Of a stretch of 64,000 bases of DNA, positions 34,401 through 45,355 are shown one piece after another. Both the position numbers and the translations under genes were made by a program. Position 1 is the stretch's first letter; each line of letters opens with the position of its first letter. The DNA comes from Scolanthus callimorphus (taxonomy: Eukaryota > Cnidaria > Anthozoa > Actiniaria > Edwardsiidae), in contig CM066912.1 in assembly GCA_033964015.1 (NCBI GenBank), positions 34,165,205-34,229,204 of the forward strand. The letters run 5' to 3'. Below the pieces are notes generated by a model. The model saw nothing but the letters and a program-made list of their open reading frames with translations, was not told the DNA's origin and did not search any database.

Positions 34401-37400
34401 CAGCCTCTATTTCCCAGTTATAGAATTAAGATTTTGAAACTTACGTTTTGGTGGAGTTATTTCAAGGGATCCAGTGGTCTTTGCAGCAAAATAATCGGTT
34501 TCGGCGTGGTAAATAGAGAACTCCCTTTGTGAACGCGGTAGACATGAGCCCGGGCCGCATACATTAAAACATTCCCGAAATATGTTGTTTGCATCCAAAT
34601 TCGAATGAAAAGGCGCATGTATGAACCACTTTCTCTTGATGTTTTGCAAATATGCGTAGCAACGGGATCGTTTCGGCTGGCAAGCCTTGCTGTCCTGTAT
34701 AGTGGGAAAGATTGAAATACAGCTACCGGTACTGGTATTGTTATTTCATGTGGTTGCGTGACTAGTCACGTGTCAATGTGATTTGTTCCTCGTGTGTCGC
34801 TGTATCCCTAAAACACAACCGGCCAGAAAATGAACAGTTTCTACTCTAAAAAAACCTCGGTGTAATAAAATGTATTGACAATTGATTTTAATTCTAGCCT
34901 TTTATTTTGATATTCATCAAATACATCCTCCGGTTCAGCGTAGCTAAGGGACGGACCATTTGATATTTGATGGGGGGAGTGGCTAATTTTTTTTGCTCGA
35001 TGTTTTTTTCGCGTCCAGTTTTGCTGTTCGATTTTTTTTACCTAGTACGTGGCTGTGCTCGATAATTTTTTCCTGATTTTTTTTTTTTATGGTTAGAGAA
35101 ATTAGCATGCTTAGCAACAGGATCAGTTCAAGTTTTGGTCATAGATTTCCTACATGTTCACTACTAACGTTCGGTTAGCGGATTTAGCTCTTTCTTATCT
35201 AAATGCCCTTCTTGGTGAATCAGTACTGGACTGCGACTGAGTACTGGACTAGCTTCCCTAAAAAAAATGGTAGAGCTTGCTCGATTTTTTTTCACCAACA
35301 CCTTTGCTTGCGCGATACTTTTTTTCTAGGTCAGAGGCTTGCTCGAAATTTTTTTGGGGAATTAGCCACCCTCCCCATCAAGTATCAAATGGTCCGTCCC
35401 TAATTCATGAACCCCCCCCAAGAAAATACCACGATTTTCTTCTTCATACCGTTTTCGATTCCCTCCGGGGTGACTCCGCTATTTTTGGGGCGGGGGCGCT
35501 CGCTGTACCTTTTAGGGTGTAAAATTCGAAAAACTTCCTTTTTTCCAGGGTACCTCTGTTAGTGGCCATGGGCTGGGGCATAGTCCTCGCGCGCCAAGGT
35601 CCTCCCTTGCCTCCCCCAGGGGAAAGAGGAAAAGGTGAGAGGTGAGGGGAGGACCCTGGCGCGCGCGAGGATGGGGCTGGGGAGGGGGGTACTCCCTATT
35701 TCATGTTTCCCCTGGGGGGAGGTGGAGGCGCGCGAGGATAGGGCTGGGGGTACTTCCTATTTCCTCTTTCCCCTGGGGGGAGGTGAGAGGACCCTGGGCG
35801 CGCAAAGATGGGGGGGGGGGGGGGGGTATTCCCTATATTGGACTAAACGGCCCGAAAGGGGTAGGATTTTCAGGCTGGACTGGGTCATAAAGAAGGGTAG
35901 GGAAAATTGCAATTTTGGAATAAAGAAGGGCCTGTATTTCACCGGTTTTTCAACCGCGCAACGCGGGAGCAATCCTGTTTCTTTAAAAAAAACACACACA
36001 CACACACAAAGCCGATTCAAAGTCAAAGGGGTACCTTTTCTCGGCTTTGGTATAAGAAAGGGGTACCTTTTCTGCTCTAAAATAGGTATAACGAAGGGTA
36101 AGGGGTCGAGAAACTGGATATTCTCTTAAAAAATACGTCTTGTTTTTACCTTTTATCAAAGCGACGCCGTTTTTGGTACCTTTTATATTAGGGGTGAGTA
36201 AAATCGAAAGTTCCCGCGAGCACTAGGGGAATATAGGGGAATATATATATATATATTTACCAGCTTTAGGTCGGTCCCTGTATAGGGGCTTCCGCCGAGC
36301 CCTCGAATGCCTCGATAACAGTTATTTCTTTTGACCTGCAGTGACTGGAGACTTCGCGCAATTTAACGTAGGAAGTTGAGTAGACTAGACTTCCTAAAGT
36401 ACAAATGATCGCTTTCCCAATAATAGAGAGCGATCCTCCAACCGCCACCCCCCCCCCCCCCCCCCCCCCCCACCCACCCCACCACACCCAGGCAATAAAA
36501 ATAATCCCAAAGAATGCATGAATGAATGAATTGATCGAGCAGCCCCCTCTTTCCCCCCCCCCCCCCCCCCCCCCCCCAATTCCACCTGAATTTCCTTCAA
36601 ATTCCCGCGCCTTTCCCATTATTATGGGGTTTGAAGGAGCACAGAAATTCTGAGCGTTTCGATGAAAAGATAATAATTAATAATTGTGTTACGTGCATGG
36701 ATTTGTGTAGACGCCACGCACGTGCCTGTCACGCCAGTAATACACACAAGGGGTATGGTTATTAGTGTGAGCATAGGCGACAAGCGAGATTCAAGCACAG
36801 ATGATTTTGCTAACTATGAGCAGCAAGCACTCTTCAGTTTTTACTGCAGGCACATGAGCAGTTATCGACCACATACAGTACATTAATTTGAGGATGCGAA
36901 CATTTGTAAGGATAAGGCCTGAAGTGTGTTGATTTGAGAAATCAGTACACGAGAATCATGAATTCTGTTCCAAACCATTGTGAATTCTCACGTCGTCCCT
37001 GACATCCTACACAACCGAGCAAGATCTATAGATGTTCGTCTGTTTCCATTAGAGTGCTGATATTTCTCTACAAGGATTTATCCTTGAACTGAACTAGCTG
37101 AACTAAAGTTCAAGCAGTTATGTTGTTATTTACTTTGGACTGGGAGGACATGCCTACCGCGCACCGCGTTCAGGAGTTCCCTATTTTAATACCACGCCGA
37201 AACCGATTGTTTTGCTGCAAAGACCACACTGGATCCCTTGAAATAACTCCACCAAAACGTAAGTCTCACAATCTCAATTCTATTAACTGGGAAATAGAGG
37301 CTGTTTTCTAGTTTGATTTCACTCCCGGCAACTTGATACGCACAGGTCGGCGGGTCAAATAACACGTTATTAGCGTGAAATCTACCGAATTCGTCCTTCA

Positions 37401-40400
37401 GTTTTAGGGCGCTCAAGGTAAAAGCCAAAGAAATGTTTATATATTCTTAAAATACTACCTCTCCTTGTTCTAATTCTTGAATTTGGGCTGATTTGAAGAA
37501 TGGCCCCGTACCTAAATTCGGCATTTACTTTAGCCAGTAAAATACTGTGTTGTCAAGTGGCTTCGAAAGAATGGTGTTAATCGAGGACATAAATATGATC
37601 TTAATCCGGAAATTCACCACTGATCAATTGTTTATTATCTGCTGATCGAAAATTAAGTGCTAAATCCACTGCAAATATCGTTATAAAAACTACGCGAGGC
37701 AATTTGTGGGCCCCTTGAATTTCGCTTAAATAACTGGCCTCAGACGGGCGAAAACGTAAATGTCGAAAAAATCGAAAAAATTCCCCCGGACTGCGAAAAA
37801 ACCCTATAACGGTCTTAATCTCACTAAAATCTTGCTACAAACTTAAAATGAGGGTAAAACAATTTTGAGCTCTGGCCGCCCATTGCTCGATTTTTGTGTG
37901 CATTCGCTCTTAACATTCGAAAGTAAATCCGCCTCCAGCTTCGTAAACTTGACTTCAAGATTCGTGATAGACTTATTTATCGAAGAAACTGCTCCATGCA
38001 GGGCTTTTATATCATTTGCAATTAATTCCAGAGCACCAAGCTTCTCAATAATAGCATCTTGGTTTGATTTCGACGCCACGTCCGCCATTGCCGCGTCCTT
38101 TCCCTCAAGCATGACCTCCTCGAAATCCTCCTCGAAGTCCTTTTGTTTTTTACTAACCGGGCTCTAACCGGGTTCCCTGGGGTTGGACTCCAGCCGAGTG
38201 GAAGCGTGAGGGATGTGTTCATCTCCTACCCAACCACAGGGAGCCCACCAATAGTAAGATCATCCAGAAAAAAAACTAGATACACCAAGGCTGTAAATCG
38301 AGAATCACTTGTCTTAGGCTATTGTTCTTCCCAAGAACCTTAAAGAACTGGGATGCTCTTCCAGAGAAGGTCTTCGCACAGGCTTCTGGAAAACCAGAAG
38401 TGTTCAGAAACACAATGTATGAAATTACACCAATGTATGAAATTACGCTCATTCCTGGCAAATAATCCTTACGATGGGGCTGTCGTACAGGTAAAAAATA
38501 AAAATAAAGAAAGCTGCAAAAGGATCTTGCCTCATCACATATTTTTGCCTTTGATCAGGTATTTGACTTGACTACCAAGGTGTGGAAAAGGCTGCCCTTG
38601 CCCAAAACGCTAAGCAATCTAGATCATCATACGGCAGTCGTGTATAAAGACAAGATGATTGTGCTTGGAGGGAATGAGTACGCATGTGCATGTAGCAAGC
38701 CCGAGAAGATCTGGCAGTTCTGCTTTAAAGTAAGACATGATGGACACAACATTTAGTTCTACACTTTATATATATAATGTCAAAAATTCAACAATTGATG
38801 AGCATTCTTGTCTCTGTGTTAATTTTCTTAAGTTTATCAGATGGAATTTCGGTCCATTCCAAAAATATGCCTGCACTCCTCAGAAATTATTGACTATCCC
38901 CTCAGAAAAACCAAACAAAGAAATTGTTTCGCATGATGGCCAATTAGGAAACAAATCACAAGACCCCAAATCAAGCGGAAAAGGTCTATTAAAGGCCACG
39001 GAGTGCCTTAAGGCCGGTTTACACCTGACATTTTTGCTGCAATTTTTGTTGCGCGAGTCGTTGCGATTTTTCTCGCACGTACGCGTCAAAACCAAAATCA
39101 CTAATATGAACTAGGTGCAATTCGGCTCGATCTGCCGCGATTATTGTCACGGAGATTTCAAACTTGTTCGAAACTGCGATTTGAAGAAAAGAGAGCACAG
39201 AAATCGTACCGGATTTGCATCTCGTTTACACAAGAGTTGGAATTGCAACTCACGCGAGGAAAATCGGCGCGACAAATGCAACAAACCCCAGGAATGTTGT
39301 GCCCCTCAGGAAATAAAACTGGTGCGTGCAAATGAAACATGGAGTGGCTCTTCGTACAGTAGCTCTAGTATTTGAAACATAATATACCCTTTATATGCTT
39401 TCAAGTGCGCATGACTACTGGTTATATTTGATGGGAATTTCACAGGACCCAAATTGACATACAAAGATTGCAACCTGACCCAGACTGAAACCTGAAGTGC
39501 CTGTTGGCTGAAATCAACATGATTTCATTTGCAAACATCATTTTTTTCCAGGATTACAAATGGTGCTGTGTTTGTGTGAAGGGCGATATCCCAGGGCTAG
39601 TTGAACACTCGGCATGTGTACTTGGCAACACCATGTACGTGTTCGGCGGACGAGGACTGATCAACAACGAGCTGGTGGACCATTCCAGCAATTTCTATGC
39701 TCTTGATCTGGATAAATTCACGTGGAGGAAGATTTCTGGAACAGGTACTATGGCCCTAGAAGGTTTAACCCGTGGCAACCACAAAAAAACGAAAGAAATA
39801 CTATTTTTTACAGAATAGGAATTCGTTATCGAAAGCTGTTTCAGATTTAAATTGGTTCAATTATTAGTTAAATCAACGCTAATAAAACGTGCGCTCTGGT
39901 TGGTTCAAATATTAGTTAAATCAACGCTAATAAAACGTGCGCTCTGGTTGGTTCAAATATTAGTTAAATCAACGCTAATAAAACGTGCGCTCTGATTGGT
40001 GGACAGGCCGTGTGCTATTTCAGTACACACGCATGCTTGACGTCATATTGTGAGTGTGTCATTAGACTGAGCCTCGCGGCGATTGTTTTTGTTGAACACG
40101 CTATGACGTCATCTGTGCATCTATTACATACGAATGCACGGAATATGTGGTCTATGTTTTTTAAATAAAGCTCGCTGAATGAATTTTCCTCAGTACTGCA
40201 TATACAAATCTTAAAATACATGATTAAATTCTAGATGATTCCAACCCGTTTGTTTTGGGAGTTCACCACCCCGAACCCCGTTGTAAACATGCCATGTGGG
40301 CCGACAAGACCAGGAACAGAATATACATACTTGGCGGAACAATGAAGAGGCCATGCCCATCCGGCTCTCAGGTAAATAGTTAACCTTCAGGATACTGATT

Positions 40401-43172
40401 GAGAGAAATAATATTCTCGTTAACAATTCATCAAGCCTGGACAAAGAAAATCACACGCTCGAAGGAGGTGTGGATATGCGGTCTTAAAGAGCCCTAGTCA
40501 GCCACTCCTTCCTTTTAATATTTTTATTATTATTGTTTTCGTCCGATACTAAGAGTAGAATTAAGCGTAGAAATCTCGAAATATCCATCTACAAACAAAG
40601 TTTTATGCTTCATTTACCAAATTGAATCGAAAATATTGCACTACGTGCCCTAAATTAGCCGATGGAAATGGATGCTTTCTCATACTCGGTGCCGACAAAA
40701 TGGAGGCTGAGAGGGTCTTTATGCTCGGTCACTAGCGTCATAAGCTTCGTCATAAGCGTCGTAAGGCGTGTGACCCTGCTGCCTACATTCTTGCATTCAA
40801 TAAATAAAAGTATCTCCTATTTCAGTTACCCTTATCCGGGAACTCTCATGCCGCGGTCGAGGACATGTGGTATTATGATCTCCGGCTTGGCAAATGGTAC
40901 TGCCAGGAACTGTATGGTAACGTACCAGTGTCCAGGCAAGAGTTCACCGCCGTGCCAACCTCTCGTGGTGCCGTCCTATTCGGGGGATTCACCACGGCTA
41001 TCTATACCTACCACACGGAGGCGTCTCCCTGCCAGTGTTGCAGTGCAATGGCAGATACCATACAGCACTGCGCCTACCTCAATGACATCTTTGAGTTTGT
41101 GAATGCATCGGATTCCTTTTGCCAGATTCAAACAAGTGGTGAGTTGAAACGTGTGTAATGGTTAGGCGTGTCCTGGTTGCGCTGGGTACAAATGCAATGT
41201 GCCGACATTTACGTATGAACAATGATATCTCTTTCGTTTATAGAGTAGTCAAGTGATGATGTCACAAAAAAACAAATTTTCGATTTAGCAATATTTGTCC
41301 TTGGATTTGGAAAGAGCATAATAAATGAATGCTACACACCAAAATTGAGGCAAATCGGTTGAAACGCGACCGAGATATGGCCCCTTGAATACATAATTTT
41401 CTTTAAGAAATCACTGTATTTTTGGTTGCGTTCATAAAGTTGTGAACGCAGTCCAAAGAGTGATTTGTTAAAGAAAATTATGTATTCAGGTGGCCATATC
41501 TTGGTCGCGTTTCAACCGATTTGCCTCATTTTTTGCATCCGATTCTCTTTCCACTTTGTCTTTCATTATTCGTGGACTAACATCGGAAATTCAAGATTTC
41601 TCAAATTTATGACGTCACACTTGAGTACTCTATGGCGGCTGAATAAAACATTTCTACGGGCTAGGTGTGGCCAAAAGAACTGACGGCTGAATAAAACATA
41701 GGTACGCAGAGCGTACTGGAAGCTATTTGATCATTTTCTACGGGCTAGGTGTGGCCAAAAGAACTGACGGCTGAATAAAACATAGGTACGCAGAGCGTAC
41801 TGGAAGCTATTTGATCATTTTCTACGGGCTAGGTGTGGCCAAAAGAACTGACGGCTGAATAAAACATAGGTACGCAGAGCGTACGGGAAGCTATTTGATT
41901 ATTTTCTACGGGCTAGGTGTGGCCAAAAGAACTGAGGGCTGAATAAAACATAGGTACGCAGAGCGTACGGGAAGCTGTTTGATTATTTTCTACGGGCTAG
42001 GTGTGGCCAAAGAACCGACGGCTGAATGAAACATAGGTACGCATAGCACACGTGAACCTATTTGATTATTTTCTACGGGGTAGGTAGGGTGGTTTAGAGA
42101 GGTGGTGAGACTTGATGTCACCGATTACTTGATACTACGTGACCAAAAGGTTGAAGATATGAAGTAGGTAACTGATCATATTTTTTATATATCTCAGAAG
42201 CAATAAAGATTATATCTGATAAAAAAAAATGAAAAATTGTTCAAAGCATAAAGAGGCAAACTAGAAAGGATCCCAGTTCAAGATGCATTATAGCAATCTT
42301 GCCAAATTGTGGAACATGAGTATTGGCGCCGAAATGGCACGGCCAGGGACATAGTCAAATGGACACGGACTTAGAAGCTCATTTGCTGACTTACAGCAAA
42401 TAGCCTCAAAAAGCACAGACACTGATAGTAGTCACTGACACCAGAACGTTTATTACGTCCTTAATGGTTCTTTAGCGTCCCCTTAAAACTGGTTAAGGTA
42501 GTGAAGGCGAGAAGGACCTCGGTTTATCATGTCAACCGAAAGACGTGAAACGGCTGGAAACACGTGCTTGAAGTTGAATTCTCATTGTATTTTCCGCACA
42601 CTTAGCTGGCCTTCTCTTGAAGCGCGCCGTAAATACCAAATATGCCTTCTAGTTTTCGAGTGCCTTAATGGCTTAGCGCCCGCCTATCTTCTCAACCAGT
42701 TTTCTTTTTACTCGTGACTTTCACACCTATAACACACGCAATAAAGATCTTATTTGTTTTTCCCTCAGGCCTCCATTTAAACCAGCTCTGCTGAACTGGA
42801 TGTTCCTGACTAAATATTGCTTATAAATAAAATGAATAACTAAATTTTTCTCTCCCAGGGAAGCCACTTAGTAAACGAGCCGGCTGCGTGCTTGTTATCG
42901 ACGACGAAGAGCAGCTCTATGCTGTCCACGGATACCACGGAACCGAGCTGCAAGGCTACAGTGACATCCACTGCCTCGATCTCAAGAAAGCACATCTCCT
43001 GAACCCTCCCCCGACAGTCAGGACATGCGGTGCTTGTGAGCGCACGGCGACGCAAGAGAAGCTGAGAAAATGTAACGGCATCTGCGATGGGAAGGTTTGG
43101 TACTGTTCTTCTGTTTGTCAGAGAAAACATTGGCCCGAACATAAGAAGATGTGCGGGAAGAGAAAAGAGTAA
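25445..43172 (+). CDS. TPR-like / Kelch-propeller / MYND zinc-finger protein, 627 aa
   Basis: Ten coding exons stay in frame: 25445-25683, 26008-26172, 27112-27218, 27778-27930, 28532-28623, 38559-38729, 39552-39744, 40235-40371, 40826-41138 and 42859-43172 (stop TAA). The first exon begins at an acceptor, with ATG two bases in, so an upstream non-coding exon is expected. Residues 1 to about 165 are helical and look like TPR units. From about 222 to 555, six Kelch blades are visible, each with a hydrophobic strand ending in GG or HG: IYVLGG, MIVLGG, MYVFGG, IYILGG, AVLFGG and LYAVHG. The C-terminus (about 580-622) is a MYND finger with CGAC, a spaced C/C pair, YCSSVC and HKKMC, complete for two zinc ions. 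MYND fingers bind proline-rich peptides in partner proteins, so an adaptor role is likely, but no specific function is assigned. Intron 5 is 9.9 kb because a LINE inserted. Confidence 0.9.
26380..26492. repeat. Long imperfect hairpin in intron 2 of the Kelch-MYND gene
   Basis: Arms of about 50 bp (including CTTGCTCTGTTTTGTCTAGT and its inverted partner ACTAGACAAAACAAGGCAAG) enclose a loop of about a dozen bases. The transcribed strand would fold into a single stem. It may be a tiny MITE or a small-RNA precursor. Confidence 0.6.
28624..28832. other. Intron sequence upstream of the LINE
   Basis: Start of intron 5. Holds GGGAG-type repeats (about 28700-28790) shared with 18700-18745. Confidence 0.5.
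29093..32895 (-). pseudogene. LINE ORF2: endonuclease and reverse transcriptase, frameshifted
   Basis: Reads as two overlapping frames (32895 to about 30800, then about 30820 to 29093). The first has an APE-type endonuclease with LSLNVRGIRD, FLQESH, IYAPN, GGDYNV and KTDHSAV. It continues into reverse transcriptase with NWRPISLLN, AFDFEKAFDSV and GVRQGDPLSP. The second frame starts with the FADD catalytic box and continues to a C-terminal zinc knuckle (CYLC and HLLYFC). A one-base loss near 30820, in the run of A after NDRK, separates them and puts the catalytic aspartates out of frame. Endonuclease type and domain order fit the L1/Tx1 group. Confidence 0.9.
34948..35400. mobile_element. Nested MITE, 453 bp, TAA target duplication
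   Basis: Ends GGGACGGACCATTTGATA and the inverted TATCAAATGGTCCGTCCC type right end, with TAA at 34945-34947 and 35401-35403. The inverted match continues through the GTGGCTAATTTTT block. The interior repeats TTGCTCGATTTTTTT motifs. It is inserted in the 4.1 kb element. Confidence 0.8.
35560..36240. repeat. G-rich degenerate tandem repeats within the 4.1 kb element
   Basis: Blocks containing CCCCTGGGGGGAGGTG, GCGCGCGAGGAT and TACTCCCTATTTC occur three times between 35620 and 35830 at irregular spacing. A downstream stretch repeats GGGGTACCTTTT. Open frames here are composition artefacts. Confidence 0.6.
38182..38558 (+). other. Intron 5 sequence downstream of the LINE
   Basis: Single-copy-looking remainder of intron 5, ending in a tgatcag acceptor. 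I see no gene or repeat beyond an ATGTATGAAATTAC direct duplication near 38418. Confidence 0.5.
39008..39290. mobile_element. MITE family D copy, degraded
   Basis: Starts TTAAGGCCGGTTTACACCTG, with TTTTTGCTGCAATTTTTGTTG and a CGCGAGTCGTTGCGATTTTT block as in the 10375-10822 element; the right end is decayed. Lies in intron 6 of the Kelch-MYND gene. Confidence 0.5.
39853..39996. repeat. 48 bp tandem repeat, three copies
   Basis: TGGTTCAAATATTAGTTAAA blocks start at 39853, 39901 and 39949, exactly 48 bp apart and nearly identical. Intron 7 of the Kelch-MYND gene. Confidence 0.9.
40486..40720. mobile_element. MITE family C copy
   Basis: From AGAGCCCTAGTCAGCCACTC to GGAGGCTGAGAGGGTCTT, matching the 10826-11054 and 51410-51625 copies along the length. 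Intron 8 of the Kelch-MYND gene. Confidence 0.65.
41241..41632. mobile_element. Tc1/mariner-like MITE with TA borders
   Basis: GAGTAGTCAAGTG near the left end and CACTTGAGTACTC at the right are inverted, each flanked by TA. A longer inverted match follows inside (GCAAATCGGTTGAAACGCGA with TCGCGTTTCAACCGATTTGC). Intron 9 of the Kelch-MYND gene. Confidence 0.7.
41638..42085. repeat. 84 bp tandem repeat, about five copies
   Basis: TCTACGGGCTAGGTGTGGCC starts at 41653, 41737, 41821, 41905 and 41989, exactly 84 bp apart; a sixth, diverged start is at 42072. Copies are more than 90% alike by eye. The array begins directly at the end of the TA-flanked MITE. Confidence 0.92.
42529..42779 (+). pseudogene. 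Relic of a non-LTR retrotransposon reverse transcriptase C-terminus
   Basis: In the forward frame LSWPSLEARRKYQICLLVF followed by CLNGLAPAYL matches the C-terminal tail typical of CR1/L2-like reverse transcriptases. After an in-frame stop at 42716-42718 the same frame continues with TYNTRNKDLICF, also typical of that tail. Only the last 80 or so codons survive. It is a different element from the L1/Tx1 copy. Confidence 0.6.
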
Positions 43173-44284
43173 GGCTAAGGCTTCTCTGTTGTTTAGTTCG
43201 ACGGGCTGATTCACTCGGTCTCCGCGTTCCATGTCCTGTCATTTGACTAAAATTGCGGTTTGGCACAAAGTTCTTCAAATTTTCTGACTAAATACTTACC
43301 TAAAACGCTAGAGGCTTTCCTTGGAAGAGTATGGTCAAATGGATTTAGTTTGGACTTGTTGGCGAGGGACTTTTTTGGATATTTAAAGTTGGCTTATCTA
43401 ACAAGTTGTTTCGCGACTCGACTTTTCGAAACATCGATTTATTTTGGAATTGTTGTTCTGGCACTGAAACATGTCGAGACTATTAGATCCTTGCACTTTT
43501 TCGCCTAGTCTAGTAACCCGGAATTGTGCAATCACTAGCCAATCAGAAACAAGAGTAATTACAACTTACTGCTGAATGGTTTCCTGCCCAGCCAATCAGA
43601 AGCCGAACCAATTGGCTAGTAATTCCTTGCTTGTAATTAGTTCGCAATTTGATTGGTTGATAGAAATAAGCAGCCAATGAGAAAGCAAACCAATTGCAAA
43701 CACGACGGTCATCTGAAATCCGCTCTAAGGGAAGAATTTGATTGATCCATACGTTTTGAATGGCGTTAAAATATATCGCAATGCAACAATTTTGCTATAA
43801 GTTCTGATCAGCCCGTCAAATGAACTACATCATGAAATCTTTATGGCGTTTGCTATTACTAAACAACAGCAACAGAGATTTAACAAACAAGCACTGATTC
43901 GACGGCTTTACTTCCTGGAATACATTTTAAGGACCTATGATGGTAAGATGGTATCGCTTTCCCTTCCTCGATACGGCGGTATTTCAGAGTCAAATGTGTA
44001 GCATTTCAAGTTTTTCGTTCGACAGTTTGTGCAGTGGTTTGATTGTTTATCGGTGGACATGGATGGCCTTTCCATCGCTGATCGTTGCAGAAGTTTTTCA
44101 AATTTTTAAAGTGACTATAACGCTTCAATGAAGAAAAGAGTCGTTCCAGTTAAGAAGACCTGTTCCAGTTTTATAACTCAGAGTTTATTTTGCAAAGAGA
44201 GTATTTATCAAAGAAAGAAGAAATATATATATTTTTGTATTAAATTGTTTTAAGACACTTGCTCTGGTGATTATCAATTGTCTA

Positions 44285-45130
44285 GAGTTACTAGTGACGT
44301 TCATGGTGGCGATGATCTTGTTGTTGATCATCATGGTTTTGGTGGTGTTAATGATGCTGCTGCTGGTGATGATGATGATGACGTTGTTGTTGATGGGTGT
44401 TACTGATGTTGTTGGTGGTAATAGTGATGTTGGCGATGATGATGATGGTGTTGTTTGGTAGTAGTGGTGATGATGATGGTGTTGTTGTTGGTAGTAGTGG
44501 TGATGATGATGATGTTGTTGTTGGTGATGGAGTTGTTTCTATCGATTATGCTGGTGATGTTGGCGATGATAATGATAATTGTTTTGTTGTTGGCAGTAGT
44601 GGTAATGATGATGACGTTGTTGTTGTCGATGATGTTGCTGGTGATGGTGGCGATGTAGATAGAGCAGATTTCGTATGACTGTGAAAAGTACCGTGAAACG
44701 GCGCGGTACTGTCGCGGTGGCGGTACGGAACCTGGCCTGCTGTAGATACCGAACGAAACCGCGTAGTCGCGGTACGGTCACGGTCGCGGCGCGGTACAAC
44801 TCTTTCGCGGTACTTTTCACAGTCATACGAAATCTGCTCTAGTGATAATGACGTTGTTGTTGGTGATAGTGATGTTGACGATGAGGATGGCGTTGTTGTT
44901 TGTGTTGTACGATGTTGGTGGTGATGGTAATGATGGTGTTGTTGGAAGTAGTGGATATGGTGGTAATGATGATGACGTTGTTGTCGATGATGTTGCTGAT
45001 GATGGTGGCGATGATGAAGATGGCGTTGCTGTTGGTGGTGATGATGTCATTGATGATAATGAAGGTTTTGTTATTGGTAGTAATGATGATGTTGGCAGTG
45101 ATGATGTCGATGACGTTGTTGTTGGTAATG
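44285..45130. repeat. Imperfect GAT/GTT trinucleotide tract, split by a MITE
   Basis: Long irregular runs of GATGATGAT, GTTGTTGTT and GGTGGT in one strand. All open frames here on either strand are artefacts of the triplet composition. The 178 bp MITE at 44662-44839 interrupts it. Confidence 0.85.
44662..44839. mobile_element. Tc1/mariner-type MITE, 178 bp, in the GAT/GTT tract
   Basis: Inverted ends GAGCAGATTTCGTATGACTG and CAGTCATACGAAATCTGCTC, perfect over at least 30 bp, with TA on each side (44660-44661 and 44840-44841). The interior is built on GCGGTAC motifs. Confidence 0.88.
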
Positions 45131-45355
45131 GCGGCAAACACATTTCACGCTAGTGCAACCTGCAGAATCTTTGGAGCAAAAACATTTCGTCTAGAATTTT
45201 TACGGCCGGCAAATCGTTGCTGGGAAATTCTGTGGCAAACTTTTGCTGCGTGCGACCCCTCCCTTTTTCTAGCTCGGTTATGACATCAATTCAATTCAAT
45301 TTATTTTCGCCATATTTGTAAAGATTTTATAGTTGTTTTCATTTACATAGCATTG

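Larger units (their letters stand above)
33786..37909. mobile_element. 4.1 kb foldback DNA element with TTAA target duplication
   Basis: TTAA occurs at 33782-33785 and 37910-37913. The terminal inverted arms start GAGCGAATGCACACAAAAAT and stay closely similar for about 750-770 bp (left to about 34550, right from about 37150). The interior has no transposase; it holds a smaller element at 34948-35400, G-rich tandem blocks (35560-35830) and C homopolymers (36440-36575). TTAA duplication occurs with piggyBac and Kolobok; the GA-start fits Kolobok better, but this is inference. Confidence 0.85.
33218..38112 (-). pseudogene. LINE ORF1 RNA-binding protein, split by an insertion and frameshifted
   Basis: The N-terminal part (38112 to about 37914) is a heptad-rich coiled coil starting MLEGKDAAMADV. 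The C-terminal part (33655-33218) has the L1 ORF1 RRM-like region with YSRRENLRFYGI and RVHRVG. The TTAA element at 33786-37909 lies between. Across the insertion point the codons run on in frame; a separate one-base shift is needed near 33720-33735. Confidence 0.85.
28845..38169 (-). mobile_element. Full-length L1/Tx1-like LINE, interrupted by a 4.1 kb element
   Basis: Lies antisense inside intron 5 of the Kelch-MYND gene. The poly(A) tail shows as a 22-base T run at 28845-28866, and the same 12 bases (GGGTTCCCTGGG) flank the element at 28833-28844 and 38170-38181, so both true ends are visible. It carries ORF1 and ORF2. Without the TTAA element at 33786-37909 it would be about 5.2 kb, normal for a complete L1-type element. 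Frameshifts in both ORFs and the insertion make it inactive, though sequence decay is mild. Confidence 0.92.

Noticed and set aside
35635..36619. Gly/Arg-rich and Pro-rich frames
   Set aside because: They lie in G-rich repeats and homopolymers inside the 4.1 kb transposable element.
44397..45283. Open frames of about 100 residues rich in Asp, Val or Thr on both strands
   Set aside because: They come from the GAT/GTT triplet tract, which keeps all frames open.
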